From Erpobdella octoculata (lineage: Eukaryota > Annelida > Clitellata > Hirudinida > Erpobdellidae), in contig OZ022239.1 in assembly GCA_963978895.1 (NCBI GenBank), forward strand, positions 13,196,274 through 13,260,273: 64,000 bases of DNA. Direction: 5' to 3'. Positions 1-22,200 of this stretch are shown here, in pieces (the stretch's first letter is position 1; each line of letters begins with the position of its first letter). Position numbers and translations under genes: made by a program. The notes under the pieces were generated by a model, which had not been told where the DNA came from, did not search any database, and saw only the letters and a list, made by a program, of their open reading frames with translations.

Positions 1-441
1 GGGGCAATTTAGAAAAATATTATAATTTTTCTTTTTAACTGGCTGATCAAATATTCTAACCAACAGGTAAAAACTTTTTTTTACAAATCCTTCATATTTT
101 GTAATTTGGTATCTTTAAATTTTTGCAAATTATTTTGTATGATAATCAGTCTATAAAATAGAAAAACATTGATTACTGTCTTCGAAATACTTAATATGTG
201 AAGTATGTGAAGATTCAAAATATAAGAAATTCTCGAATCAATGTGGAAAAAACAATTTTTTAAGTTAAATATTGTTTTTTATAAATAAATTTAAAACTAA
301 TAGTTTATTTTTAGACAGAAAAGTTGTAATTTTTTTCTAATTTTTAAAGTTTTAATTAATTTATTTTATAATTCATTCAAATTTTGTCCAATCGATCTGA
401 AAATGTAATATTACATAAAATCCTTGAAGACAAATAAACCC
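1..441. other. AT-rich stretch, no gene seen
   Basis: I see no exon, repeat unit or transposon motif here, only AT-rich sequence. Confidence 0.5.
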
Positions 442-617
442 ACAAACTTTGCTTCGCTAATTGCAAGCCAGTTCCAATCCTAGATAAAGGAGGAAAAATA
501 ATTAAAAGGATCAATTTATGATCCACTAAAAGAAATACTTAGGTTCTTCCTACATACAGCTATTTTAGTCTTAAAACACCTTGGTGAAAACAACTCTAAT
601 TGCCATTATGAAAAAAT
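442..617 (+). repeat. Short retroposon R1, copy 1
   Basis: About 175 bp that matches 36272-36448 and, inverted, 27107-27278. Shared landmarks are GCCAGTCCCAAGCC-like and TAAAGGAGGA-like blocks, a TTTGATCCAC block, and CTTAAAACAC followed by an A-rich tail. This copy ends in an impure A-rich tail, and a short AACCCA is repeated on both sides. The other two copies have clear target-site duplications, so R1 is a retroposon. The core recalls 3' ends of RTE-type LINEs (from memory, not checked). It encodes no protein. Confidence 0.7.
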
Positions 618-1428
618 ATAAAAAATTAACCCACTTCATTTCAGATTGATTGAATAATGGGAAGTTGATTTTTTAAGCGCCATAGGGTTTCGTCGTATGA
701 CCCATACAAGCACACAAGCAAACATGGTGAAATTAATAAAATAAAATAAAGTTGTACTTGCTGTAAAACATTTTTGGGTCATACTATTCGGTTTTTTTCT
801 CTAATCTACAAAGCGGTTAATTTTTCGTTGATTTTTCCTACCAATTCTGATGCATCGAAAAAACTCGTTGAATATTTTTGTCTTGACATTATTGTTTTCA
901 AAGAACAACCATCTTTTCGTAGCCATAACTTTTGCATGACATTCCCGATGTCCTGCGATAGACACTGCAGGTCTTCCAGTTCCTTGCAGAGACGGCAGGA
1001 ACCCGAAAGTCTTAAACTGCTACCATAAACGGGTGTCTGTTTTTGTCATTCTTGATAATTGTGCATTTCTAAAAAAGTTGAAAATTTCTCTGACGACTGA
1101 AAGCGGGCTTAGGTAGCATTAGGACTAATTCATACAAATCCATTAATTCCGTTGGTCGTTTTGAACATAAACTTGAATTTCGACACATATAAGCTTTTGG
1201 AATATTGGTGACTGATAACTGTTTGCATTCAGAAAAATTGCCAACCATAGCTGCTGCTTTGTCATTGACAAGACTCTGGTTAAATAAATTTTATTACTAT
1301 TGTTAATTTAATTTGGTTTCAAGTCTGGTTTTTGCATTTTATTGCGTGCCACTCCTTTTGGCTTGTTTTTTTGTGTTGTACAATGTCGCACAAATTAAAA
1401 AAAAACACAAAAAATATTGGATTTAATT
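618..1428. other. No gene recognised
   Basis: The frame at 774-1028 resembles no family I know, and I see no convincing splice structure around it. Confidence 0.4.
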
Positions 1429-4262
1429 ATGGAGAACAAAACGATTGATACTCTTACTGACAAAATAAAAAAGAAAACGTTACCAAGTCTAGAGCTGGGT
1501 GTGAAAAAATGATGCGAGAATCCACATCCGAGTTTGTTACAAGGGCACTTAATGACAAAATTTAACTTATCAATAATAAACTGAAAATTGTTATGGAAGA
1601 AAACAGCGATCTACAAATACATCACTTAGAAACTCAACTAAGGTGCAACAACCTTATTTTACAAGGCATTCCCGCGTCGTCCTATGCAGAGGCGGTATCT
1701 AAGGCAATGGGGATGCCCGTAAACTGCCAGCTAGACAGGACACAATTAGATTTGTAGTGGAATGTTGTAGAACAGGGCTATATCTTGACATATCGGAAAA
1801 AACATCACAGCTGGTTACAGAATACCAGGTGGTAGAAATGCAACTCGACCGATTGTCATCACCCTCAAAATTGATCAAAGATCGAATTTTTGAATCAAGG
1901 AGACTGTTATTTAAACGAAAGGGGACACAGAAAATTTACATCAACAAACACCCAACAAAAAATTAGAGATACTCGCAAGAGGAAGAAAATTATTAGAAAA
2001 AAAAACGAATTGTTTTTGTTTGGACCTGGAATGGCATCGTATTTATCAAGAAAGCCGAGTCAGAAAGACCTATTCGGATTTTTAGTCTGGAAGAGGTCGA
2101 GAAATTTTTGTCCTAATCAATGGCTTCAAACACTAAAGAAATCAGAAATTTAATTTCACTAAAGACTAGGAGTACCTTTTTTTAATCTCAATCAATGTAT
2201 GAAGATGCCAGTCTTTTTGTTTCTCCCAGCAAATTAAATGACTTAACTAATCAGCGGTCACGAACGTTTCTCTTTTCTTCACGTAGAAGCATTAAAAACA
2301 CGTTACACGATTTAACAATGTTACTTCACCAAAGTAAAGCCCGAACTTTAGCGGTCACTGATACTTGTCTGGACGATGATTTGTCAATGTGTATAGAAAT
2401 ACCGGGCTTATATTTTGTGTTCCGAAATTGGGTCAGGAAATAAGGTGGTGGTGTTGGATTTTTTATGAATGAGCAAACCCAATATTCAATACTCGATACT
2501 TCCCTATGGAATATCAATATTCAATACTCGATACTTCACTATGGAATATCAATATTCAATACTTGATACTTCAGTTTGGAACATCAATATTACTACATTT
2601 GAACTTCTTCTGATTTCAATAGAATGTTAGAAACTGGTTTTGTGGTGGGTGTCATTTATCGCCCCCCGGATACTACTTTGACAAATTTTAGTAGTGAATT
2701 CAGCAATATGTTAAATTGAAAAGAAATCCGAATATTTTTTTAATAAGCTACTTCAATATTGATTTTCTGAGCAAGGAACAGAGTTTGTCTACGGCTGAAG
2801 GTTTTTAATTTATTGGCTTCTTGCTGCCTTTTCCCGGCTTTTACGGTGCCGACCAAGGTTGGCCCTACAACTACCTCGGCAATCGACAACATGTTTACAA
2901 ACTATCGTTTACAACATTGTCTTGCTAGGATTGTCGTGGATGACATCTCCGATTACCTTCCGATCTTTCTATCGGCTAATTTCACACCTTGCACCAAATT
3001 CGAAAAAAAATCAAATTTACCTTAGAAAGCGCACCAATGTTTACCAGAAAAAACTATTTGAGCAGATGTTGGATGAGATGGATTGGTCTGGCTTGACGAG
3101 GGCGGTTGATGGTGGTGATGCGTCGTCAGCTAATTCAATATTCGCTAACAAGTATTTTGAATCATGCAATAAATGTTTTGCACTTGTAAAATGCACTCGT
3201 GGTCCTGTCAAATTTGATAAAAAGTGGATGACACCAAACTCATGAATTGCTGCAAGAAAAAAAAGGCCTTAAATAGAAAGTATCTCAAGAACCCGTCAGA
3301 ATCCAGCAAGCAAAAATTCACTTTGTATCGAAATCGTTTTAAATCAATGAAAACTGCGGCAATCAAAAACTCATATTCAAAAAATTAAATTTATACCAAA
3401 ACAGCATGAAAAAAACATGGAAAGTGATTGGTAGCCTATTGGTTAAAAGAACCTCTGTGGAGCAATGCAGGATCTTTGATGCGTTGAAGGAAGCTGTTTA
3501 ACATCTCCTTTCAAAATCACTGATTTGTTTAACAACTATTTTTCCAGTATTGGTTCAAATCTTGCTAAAACGATAGCAACTACTAATATAACGTTTGACG
3601 GTTATCTTGGCAATCCTTTGCTCCAATCTTTTAATGTTGTAACTACAACACCAGGCGAGATCATCAAAATATCAACAAAATTAAAATATTCTCACAGCAG
3701 TGGAATGGACGAAATCAACCCGTGTATTGCACGATGCTTTGTTTCACAGATAGCACACTTTCTGTCATCCATAATAAATTGTTCCTTTGCTACAGAAATT
3801 TTTCCAGCCCAACTAAAGTCAGCAAAAGTAATCCCACTTTACAAATCAGGCAAAAAAATATCATTTCCAATTATCGACCAATATCTATTTTATGTTTTTC
3901 TCCATGTTTTCAAAAAAAAACTATCCACTCAAGGCTCTATGAATGTCTTACCAGATTTTCCATTATATCGAAAAATCAGTTTGGCTTCAGAAGGAATCAC
4001 TCTACCAACATGCCGCAAGTTCTGTTGCACTCGAAGATTGCAGAAGCCATGGATCAAGGAAATTACATTATCGGCGTATTTCTAGATCTGGCCAAATCTT
4101 TTGATACAGTGAACCACATGGTCTTGCTTGAAAAACTTCAACACTGTGGGGTCTGTGGAATTTCATTAAGTCACTTCTTCAACCCGGCGGTTACCTGTGG
4201 AGTGATTCAGCGGTCTGTGTAGGGCCCACTTTTGTTTCTTATTTGTATCAATGTACTGTTCC
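1429..4262 (+). mobile_element. Degenerate CR1/jockey-like LINE (ORF1-like, EN and RT remains)
   Basis: A broken non-LTR retrotransposon. From the ATG at 1429 there is an ORF1-like stretch containing RCNNLILQGIP, typical of LINE ORF1 proteins. An endonuclease relic runs from about 2195 to 3000 (TDTCLDDDL, then GGGVGFF and VGVIYRPPD). Reverse transcriptase follows from about 3525 in shifting frames (GMDEINP, NYRPIS, QFGFRRNHST, FLDLAKSFDTVNH) and ends near GPLLFLICIN, so the catalytic YxDD part is lost. Many stops and frameshifts show that it is dead. A 35-bp triplication lies inside the EN part. Confidence 0.85.
2480..2584. repeat. Three tandem 35-bp units
   Basis: A 35-bp unit starting CAATATTCAATACTCGATAC occurs three times in a row, with substitutions mainly in the third copy. 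It interrupts the endonuclease remnant of the surrounding LINE. Confidence 0.85.
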
Positions 4263-4689
4263 ATGTTGTATTAAATTTGTTTTTCAAGTGAAGCCACAGC
4301 CAATTATTAAGAATCCATTCTGTTAGTTTTGCCAATAATTTGTTCTTGTGTCTCAAAGCCAGATTTTAAGTTTAGTCTTAGTAAGACTGATGATTTATTA
4401 TTGTAATGTCATACATAAGTTTTTAACCAATTAAACCTTGTATTTTCTAAACTGTTCCTCTATATAAGCAAATGCTTAGTACGTTATTGAACTAGCATGA
4501 CATATTATTTCTTACAGCTAAAAACGTTTTGTGATGCACAGCTGACAGGTCCTTCAGAAATTATTACATGCATACTGATCATCTTTCTGGTGGGTTTGTA
4601 GAATAGTAAACCTTTATAACATTTTTAGGTTTTGTATGACTATAATTTGCTACACAAATCAAACAAGATGCTTAATTTTTATTCTACAG

Positions 4690-5640
4690 TAGCAAGTATT
4701 TCATCTGGTATGATTAAAGAAAAAACCGAGGCAGCCGCAGCTTTAGCAGGGAAGATTAGCGCAGCCATCAGATCATATAACAGCGCAGAATTATGCAAAG
4801 TTGACGGATCCAATGAGCCTATGGGACAGTGTTCGACAGCTTACTGGACTAGTTTGCTTTTCAGCCCACTGGCTGTACCACTTCAGCAATCATTCAGCTA
4901 CTCCATACTATCACAACACTACTTGAATCTAACTCATACGTTACAGTTATTGCCCTCCACTTCTCAAAAGCATATGAAAAAGTTCGACATAGTACTTATA
5001 AAAAACACTAAGAACTTAGCTTACCGGACCAATCTACAATTGGATTGAATCATTCTTTCGTGGTCATTTGCAATGCACCATGTTTGGAGGCAATATATTC
5101 GGTTATTGAAATATTATGGCATTGGTCCTGCTTCTCATGTTGTGATTGCCTCTGACTTGAACCCGATCACCATTAGTAACAAGATGATACAATACGCTGA
5201 TATATACTTTGTGGTGCCCTCTTTAAACAACATGTGTGCATCAGAGATAGCAAACGTTGAGCTCTGGGCCAAAAAACAATCTAGCTCTGAATCGCGAATA
5301 ATCAGTTGAAGTTATATTTGTTCTTCCTCGGGGTTGACAAAACCCATGGCTTAAGGCGAGTTGATCAAATACAAGTATTCGGGATGTTTTTTACCCGAAA
5401 GTTCTCTGTGTGTCCTCATGTAGACGATCTACACGCGACATGTGCCAAAACACTATTTGCACTGAGGACGCTAAGGCAACATGGTCTTTGAAATAATACG
5501 ATGCACACCATTTTTCAGGCCACCGTAATCTAAAAACTATCTTACGCATCATGTGCCTGGTATGGTTTTGCAACTGCTGTCAATCGAGCTCGTTTGGAGG
5601 CATTCTTTCGACGTGCATCCAGACTTAAACTTAGAGTTTA
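4690..5640 (+). mobile_element. LINE fragment, pre-RT and RT region
   Basis: A second, distinct LINE relic. In changing frames it reads EKTEAAAALAGKISAAIRSY, then RT pieces including YNWIESFFRGHLQCT and VIASDLNPIT, then a YxDD-region relic (QYADIYFVVP, consensus YADD lost) and ELWAKKNNLALNREKSVEVIF after a frame change. This order is standard for CR1/jockey-group RT. It is heavily frameshifted and not functional. It is separated from the upstream LINE by about 400 bp with no recognisable sequence. Confidence 0.75.
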
Positions 5641-5916
5641 GTAGAGTGAATATGTTCATTCCACAAACTCCAAATTTTTTAGTTTTGTGCTAACAGATAG
5701 TAGCTTTGTGCAACATAATTTTTAAAGCAATCGTTAACAGATTTTAAAAACCACATCGAAATAAATGATTTGACAATTTTGTAAAAAAAATTATTGAAAA
5801 TAATTTGAATTAATTTTTAATTTGCAATTAACGAATGTGGATCAAAATTATTTAAAATGTTTTTTTTCTTAGAAGAATTAAAATTTAAGTTAATTATAAT
5901 TCCTTTTCTTTTTTTC

Positions 5917-14403
<8,487 letters not shown>

Positions 14404-14454
14404 CTAGAAAGAGCAAAATATTATTAAATAATATTATTAAATAAAATTTTGGTC

Positions 14455-15804
<1,350 letters not shown>

Positions 15805-15849
15805 TAATACAATTTTTAAACAACAGTCTGAAAAAATCAGGTTAAAATT

Positions 15850-17599
15850 TTATTTATAGCTAGTCTGTCTCACTTCAAGCTCGACTTTAGGTTTTTCAGC
15901 TTGTGGAACTTCGATTTTTCCTCCCAGCCCCAAAGTGACTATGTTTTTAAGGTTCAAATCAGCTACTGCTTTGGCAGTGTAATAAAACCAGACGTTATTT
16001 TGCACACGAGGTTTCTGTTGCAGTTCTGGGACTTTTGATGAGTAGAAAATGCGCACTTTGTCAGAAATTGTCGCAGGTAGCCTAGAAATAAGAAAAATAA
16101 ATTTATTTCTAACAATTTAAACATATATTTGAAGTTTTTCTTATAAAACTCACCATAAAATAAAGATTATTTTATTTTGAACTTTGCCATCTATCTTAAC
16201 AGGAGTAGAATATATTGCGTATCTTGCATCCTTTTCGTTTCCAAGATCATCAATGAAATCAGAAAAATCAGCGCCTTTGATAAATAATAATTTATAGATT
16301 AAAACAATAAAAAATGCTCGAATGTGAATTAAATTTAAATGTTATGACCTTTTGCTCCCTGTTTGACTGGTCCTAAAACTGAAAGGTCACTTGAAAAACC
16401 AAATATAGCATAACTACTTAATCCGTTAACGACATCGTCAAAAACTGGTGTACTTTTTGAGTCGATATTAAGAGTTTCTTGATTCTGTTTGTTTAAATAC
16501 TGAATTTTAAAATTATTTAAACTTTAGTAATAAATGCTTTCCATACAAAATTATTTACACCATAAACAATAAATTATTTTTTAAGTTCCGTACTTACGGT
16601 TATTACTTCTTCGACTTGGTCATAATATTCAGTTGATTCAATTGTCGTGTAACCCGCTTTACGACTTTCAACAATTGAATCAAGATTCAAATCTTCTTGT
16701 GACCCAGTAATAATTTCTACCCAAACATTGGCGCCTAATGCGGCTTCAACATCGCCATATTCTGCCGAATATACTTTACGGACATTTGCATCAGCGCTCA
16801 GAGGAACCCTAAAATTAACAGATTCGTACATTAAATAAACAATGAACAAATTATATATTATTCATAAATATATAAATTTATTACCAGACAATAAAAATAA
16901 TTTTATTTTGAGTTGAACCACTGATATCAACAGGTGCGAGATAAAAAGCAAATCTTGCTTCGCCAGCATTTTTTGCACTTGCCAATTCTTTTGCCAAGTC
17001 GGCAAACGTCGAGCCTAAAACATAGTTAGTCAGTAATTAAACTTTTGCATTACTCAAAACTAATTTGAACTAGCAGTTCCATGTACATTAATGTCTAATT
17101 AATTTAAAATGTAATGAATAATTAAATATTTGAATTTGGTAGTTTTATGGAGAAACGTTTCATCCCTGGTTTATCATTTACAAAGAAACTTTTCGTAATT
17201 TTCATTTGAAAAAAAATAAAAAAATAAGTTTATATTAGAAATAAAACAAATAGATTAGAATGCTCACTGGCTGCAGCGGATTTTACCAAATTAACTCCGC
17301 TGAAGTCGGCAGAAAGTTTGAAGAGAGCATATCTTTTAGATCCACTTGAAACGTCCTTGAATGCACTTGCAACCGACGAATCAATTTTAAGTGATGAAAC
17401 CTGAGTAACAAAACAATTTCATAAACGCAATTTAAAATAAAAAAAATAGATTTACTAAAAGAAATTTCTCACCAGAGTGATTGAGATAGCAAACAGCAAA
17501 CAGATGATTAAGGATCTCTGAAAACAAAACAAATTTGAACATTGCAAGATAAAACTCATTAAGTTTAAACGTGTACAACGTTTATTTTTTACTAACCAT
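15850..17599 (-). CDS. Gene A: secreted tandem ADF-H (cofilin-like) protein
   Basis: Eight coding exons: 17597-17599 (ATG only), 17473-17517, 17268-17400, 16885-17014, 16598-16808, 16349-16484, 16154-16274 and 15850-16081 (stop). Together they give 1011 nt, 336 aa, unbroken. Residues 1-16 (MRSLIICLLFAISITL) are a signal peptide split by a phase-0 intron. ADF-H domain 1 is about 17-155 (KRYALFKL, ARFAFYLAP, NKIIFIVWVP, NVRKVYSAE). An acidic linker follows (YYDQVEEVIT). Domain 2 is about 181-320 (YAIFGF, ARYAIYSTP, NKIIFILWLP, KVRIFYSS). The K-x-x-[IF]-[IF]-[FI]-x-W-x-P strand and the following basic YSS helix are hallmarks of ADF/cofilin. The family normally acts on cytoplasmic actin; here the signal peptide points outside the cell. 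No transmembrane segment is seen. A TATA-like TTTTTAAAAC lies about 95 nt upstream of the ATG. The role is unknown. Confidence 0.88.
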
Positions 17600-17699
17600 G
17601 ATGTTGGCTTTCTTGGCTATGCAATTTCGGAATGACTCCTGCTAAACGACCGAGCTAAACTGGTATTTGTACTTTAATGGAAGCCAGTGCGTTTTAAAA

Positions 17700-18104
17700 A
17701 GCTATTTCACCTGGTTGAATAAATTATTTAGCAAGTCATTAGGATAAATTTTATTTGACATTTATGTTTAAGATGAAAATTGCTAAATGACCGTGATGGT
17801 CATCGATCAAATTTTCAAACCGCACAAACTGCTACACTTTGCAGCTGTAACATTTTCGAAAAAAAGCTTACTGAGAAGCTTATTTGTAACTACATTTAAA
17901 ATATTGAAGTTTATAAAAATGTAACATTAAAAAATATTTCAATGATTACTATTTTTGTTGCTGTAAACTTTAATGAGTTTTTTTTTGTTTGAGAAATCGT
18001 TTCCATACTCATCTTCTTGTTCGTTTATCTAAACGTTTTAAAAAAAAGCTCAAATATCTCATTTTACTCAATTTTTCAGTTTTTGACATTTGAGACTACA
18101 TATC
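17700..18104. other. Upstream region of gene A
   Basis: AT-rich, with no exon seen. It should hold the promoter of gene A. I recognise no specific element beyond the TATA-like run near 17692. Confidence 0.35.
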
Positions 18105-18830
18105 AGAGTACTGCACAAGCCGACGTTTTGCAGCTCGGCCCGTTGGAAACTTGGCCCAGTCAGGTCCGTTTTAAAGGTCAAATTTTCAGACCCGGCCCGT
18201 CTAATTTTGGTCCTGCTAGGTCTGTTTTTACAGGATTGAAATATTTACACTTGGCAAAAAATTTCGGTCCGTTCCGGTCCGGTTTGACTTCGAGCCTGGC
18301 CCGGTCCGCTTGAAAACTCTTAAATTAAGGGTACTCTACCACATGTTAAAAACAATAAAAATGTACATTTAGATGGTTGCATATGATTCTCAATACACCA
18401 CTTATATTTCAGGATATAGTGTGGCTGCATTGTCGTGTTTTGGTTTTGCTACGTTATCAGTTTGAAAATTTAAAAAAAAACACAAATAGATATAGATATT
18501 GCTTTGTCATTTGTCATTTTATTTTACTTAACAAAGAATTGTTTTTAGTCAAATTGTATAAAAAAACAAGACACGCGCATACTCGAAAAATAAGCAAACA
18601 AAAATGGAGGACGAAAGAAAATTTGACTTTTTCACATTTGCATACAAACAAATGAGTTTAATTCATCACAACTGAGCTAGAAAACTACAGAATTACTTCT
18701 GTATGAACAGAGGTGAGTTGAAACAGCTGGCCGACCACGACCAATGTCGGGCACGAACGTAAACAGGTGATGTTTTTATTAAATTAACTGCTAGCATATA
18801 TACAATAACAATGATATACAAGATAAATGA
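18105..18830 (+). repeat. GGCCCG-rich dispersed repeat, copy 1
   Basis: Begins near AGAGTACTGCAC and carries repeated CGGCCCG, CGGTCCG and TGGCCCAG words up to about 18345 (GGGTACTCTACC, an approximate inverted match of the start). Homology to 36450-37110 then continues over ATTCTCAATA, TTTCAGGAT and AAAATGGAGGACGA blocks to about 18830. A third related copy lies at 32945-33255 inside a Helitron. The ends recall hAT-type termini, but no target duplication could be defined. Its GC content stands out sharply from its surroundings. Confidence 0.65.
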
Positions 18831-18832
18831 GA

Positions 18833-19025
18833 GGCGCAGGTGGCATAGCGGTATAGCGTTTGCCTGTCAATCTTTAGGTCGGCGGTTTGAGCCCTTAACC
18901 AAGGAGTTCACTCGCATTGCTAAAGGGTAGGCGCCTATAGGTTAGCTGCCTTTGCAAGGACCCTTTCTCGCTTTTAAGCAACATGTGTTTTGATAAAGGC
19001 GTGTGCTGAATGTAAATAAAAAAAT
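18833..19025 (+). mobile_element. tRNA-derived SINE
   Basis: A pol III internal promoter is visible: A box TGGCATAGCGG (18841-18851) and B box GGTTTGAGCCC (18884-18894) at tRNA-like spacing. An unrelated body and an A-rich end follow. It does not fold as an intact tRNA (degenerate anticodon arm, no acceptor 3' half), so I call it a SINE. Confidence 0.75.
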
Positions 19026-19249
19026 GTAGTGAGAACCGAGTTTTTTCACAAATCCCTTATAATTCAAAGTTTGCCGGCAATTCATTCATTGCAAATTTTT
19101 ATTTAAAAAACATATTTTTGAATTTATATAATTGTGTTTGATTTGTTTCTGTTTTAAAACGTGGATAAATACTATTGCACACTTTTATTTAACTTGACTA
19201 CTCTGTCTGTCTGTCTGTCTGTCGTCAAATTTTGCAATCGATTCTAAAC

Positions 19250-22200
19250 TGCTCGCGTGGTTTAACTTCTAAGCCCGGCGGAACTGCTTCAACTGACAGG
19301 AGAAGAAGCGAAGGCGGGCCACTGGTGCCTTAAAACCAGTTGCTTCGGGCAATTCGGGAAGGAAAACTCTGACTTCAAATCGCTGCTGCCTTGCAGGTTT
19401 ACTCATTCTTGGGATAAGGCTTCGGGAATCAACCCCGAGGAAAAATCCGGAGTCGGAGTCCCTGAGGTGGTCGACCGTCATCTATGACAACTCCTGCAGC
19501 CAAGTCGGCTCCAAGCGTGGTGCCTGCACCCTCTTGGGCCCAGTTGACAAAACCGAAAGGGGGGCCCTGTTGTCTGGGCAGCGCAGGGCCTCCACACACC
19601 TCGCCCATGCCTGCGCCCTAGAGATGTCACTCCAGTCTCGCTTCATGGCGAGAGCACAAACAAGAAGACAACAATTTAGGGTTATAAGTCCCTGCTCAAT
19701 TGGCGTAGTGCTGGACGCCATGGATTGTTTTCACTGGTGAGAGGGACCCTCGCAGTCCCACTGGTCTTAAGCCAAGCAGCTCCGGTCAATAAGGTGTTGA
19801 CCCGCTACGGCCAGCCTGCCTCAGTGGGTGCCTGGAGCTTAGATCGCAGCTCAACAAGCAGGCCGTTAACTACATGCACCAGGTAAATATCAGAGAAAAA
19901 ACATGGAGTCTCCAGCTCTCCGTATTGCAAGCTGGAACGTGAGCACTGGACTGACTGACGATCTTCGAAAGATTGAAGACCATCGCAAGACTGCAGTCAT
20001 TGATCATGAGCTGCACAGACTGAAGATTGACGTTGCAGCCCTACCGGAAAAGCGTCTCTCAGAGTCTGGATCTTTGAGAGAGGAACACCACGTTTTTTTG
20101 GCAGGGAAAGGGAGACGGGGAGACCAGGGAACACGGAGTCGGCTTCGCCATCAAGAACACACTGCTTTGCATGACTGAGTCTCCTTCACGCGGCACAGAA
20201 AGAATCCTAACTTTACGCCTTTTCACAGCATCTGGTACAGCAAATCCTTTGTGCATCTATGCACCTACCACGCAGGCCAGCGCCGAGACTAAAAATCAGT
20301 TTTACGGGCAACTAAACAGCGTTATTGCCGCTGTCCCTGTTTTTAAACACTTCTACCTTCTGGGAGATTTTAACGCCCGGGATGGTTCTGACCATGACTC
20401 ATGGCCAGGTGTACTGGGTCACCGTGGTATAGAGAAAATGAATAAAAACGGCCAGAGACTACTTGAACTCTGTTGTTATCACAGCTTGTGTGTGACAAAC
20501 ACTTACTTTCAGAACAAGACATGTCACAAGGCGTCCAAAAGACATCCATGATTAAATCATTGGCATCAGCTAGACTTGATTATTACCAGGCACGACTCTC
20601 TGAGCAGCGTCCGCAGCACCAGAGCTTACCATAGCGCTGATTGCAATACAGACCCCTCCCTGATCGCCTTAAAAATTAAAGTTGCGCCCCAAGAGGCTCC
20701 ACCTCTCCGAAAAGAAATGCCAGCCAAAAATCAATATCTGCCAAACTACCCACCAAATCAAGAACCAGGAGTTTATGGATCGGCTGGAGGAGCTGCAGAG
20801 CTGCGACCAAGAGCCTAATGCGAAAGTCAGATGGAGCGTGCTCCGGAGTATTATCTACAGAGCTGCTATCTTGACGTGTGGTAAAAGGAGCACAAGAACA
20901 CCGACTGGTTCAAAGCGACGTCAAGAAAAAGGCATTGATCGACTACAAACACGACCCAACTTTAAAGAGCTGAAAGCTGCTCGAAGAGGGGTCCAGAAGA
21001 CTGCTCGCCGTTGCGCAAAGAACTATTGGCTTAAACAGGCAAATAGCATTCAACAAGCGTCAGACGCTGACAACATAAGAAGCATGTATGAAAGCATCAA
21101 GCAAACAACAGGCAAGTCAGCAAAGAAGACTGCACCCTTAAAGTCTAAATCAGGGGAGACCATTACAGACAAGGATAACCAAATGGAAAGGTGGGTTGAG
21201 CACTATCTTGAGCTGTATTCCGGAAAGAACTCTGTCACTCAGATAGCACTGGACGCCATAGAAGACTTGCTGGTCATGGAGGAGCTGGATGTTGAGCCGA
21301 CCATGGACAAACTCAGCGGTGCTATCGATGTCTTGAAGTGTGGAAGAGCACAAGGAGATGATGGCATTCCACCAGAAATTATCAAATGTAGAAAACCGGC
21401 TCTACTAGAGCCACTCCATAAGCTTCTCTGCCTGTGCTGGAAAAAAGGCAGAGTTCCACAGGACATGCGTAATGCTAAGATTGTCACCCTGTTTAAGAAT
21501 AAGGGAAACCGCAGCGACTGCAAAAACTACAGTTGCATCTCACTGCTGAGCGTCGTGGGTAAAGATTTCGCACGCGTTGTCCTTAACCGTTTTCAGGTGC
21601 TCGCAAGCCGCGTGTATCCTGAATCGCAGTGCGGCTTTAGATTAGAAAGATCCACAGTCGACATGATCTTCTCCGTGTATCAGCTTCAGGAAAAGTGCAG
21701 AGAACAGCGAATGCCGTTGTATATCGCCGTTATTGATCTAACTAAGGCATTTGATTTTGTAAGCAGGAACGGCCTGTTTCAGCTACTTAGAAAGATCGGC
21801 TGTCCACCTCGGCTGCTCAACATTACAACTTCCTATCACGACAACATGCAAGGCGTGGTCAGCTACGACGGGGACACCTCAGAACCTTTCACAATCAAGA
21901 GTGGGATCAAACAGGGTTGTGTCCTGGCGCCTACATTATTTGGCATATTCTTCTCAATGCTGCTGAGTTTGGCATTTAAGGATTCTGCCGAAGGTGTCCA
22001 CCTACACACCAGAAGTGACGGAAAACTGTTGAACATGGCACGCCTAAAAGCAAAGACAAATTGTTGCTCTGTCCTCATCAGGGACATGCTGTTCGCTGAT
22101 GATGCGGCCCTGGTGTCACACACAGAGGAATACCTTCAGCGGCTGATGGATTGTTTCGCTCAGGCCAGCAGGAAATTTGGTTTGACCATCAGTATCAAGA

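Noticed and set aside
18841..18894. tRNA gene
   Set aside because: A and B boxes are present, but the acceptor stem and anticodon arm do not pair. The unit continues into a non-tRNA body, so it is a SINE.
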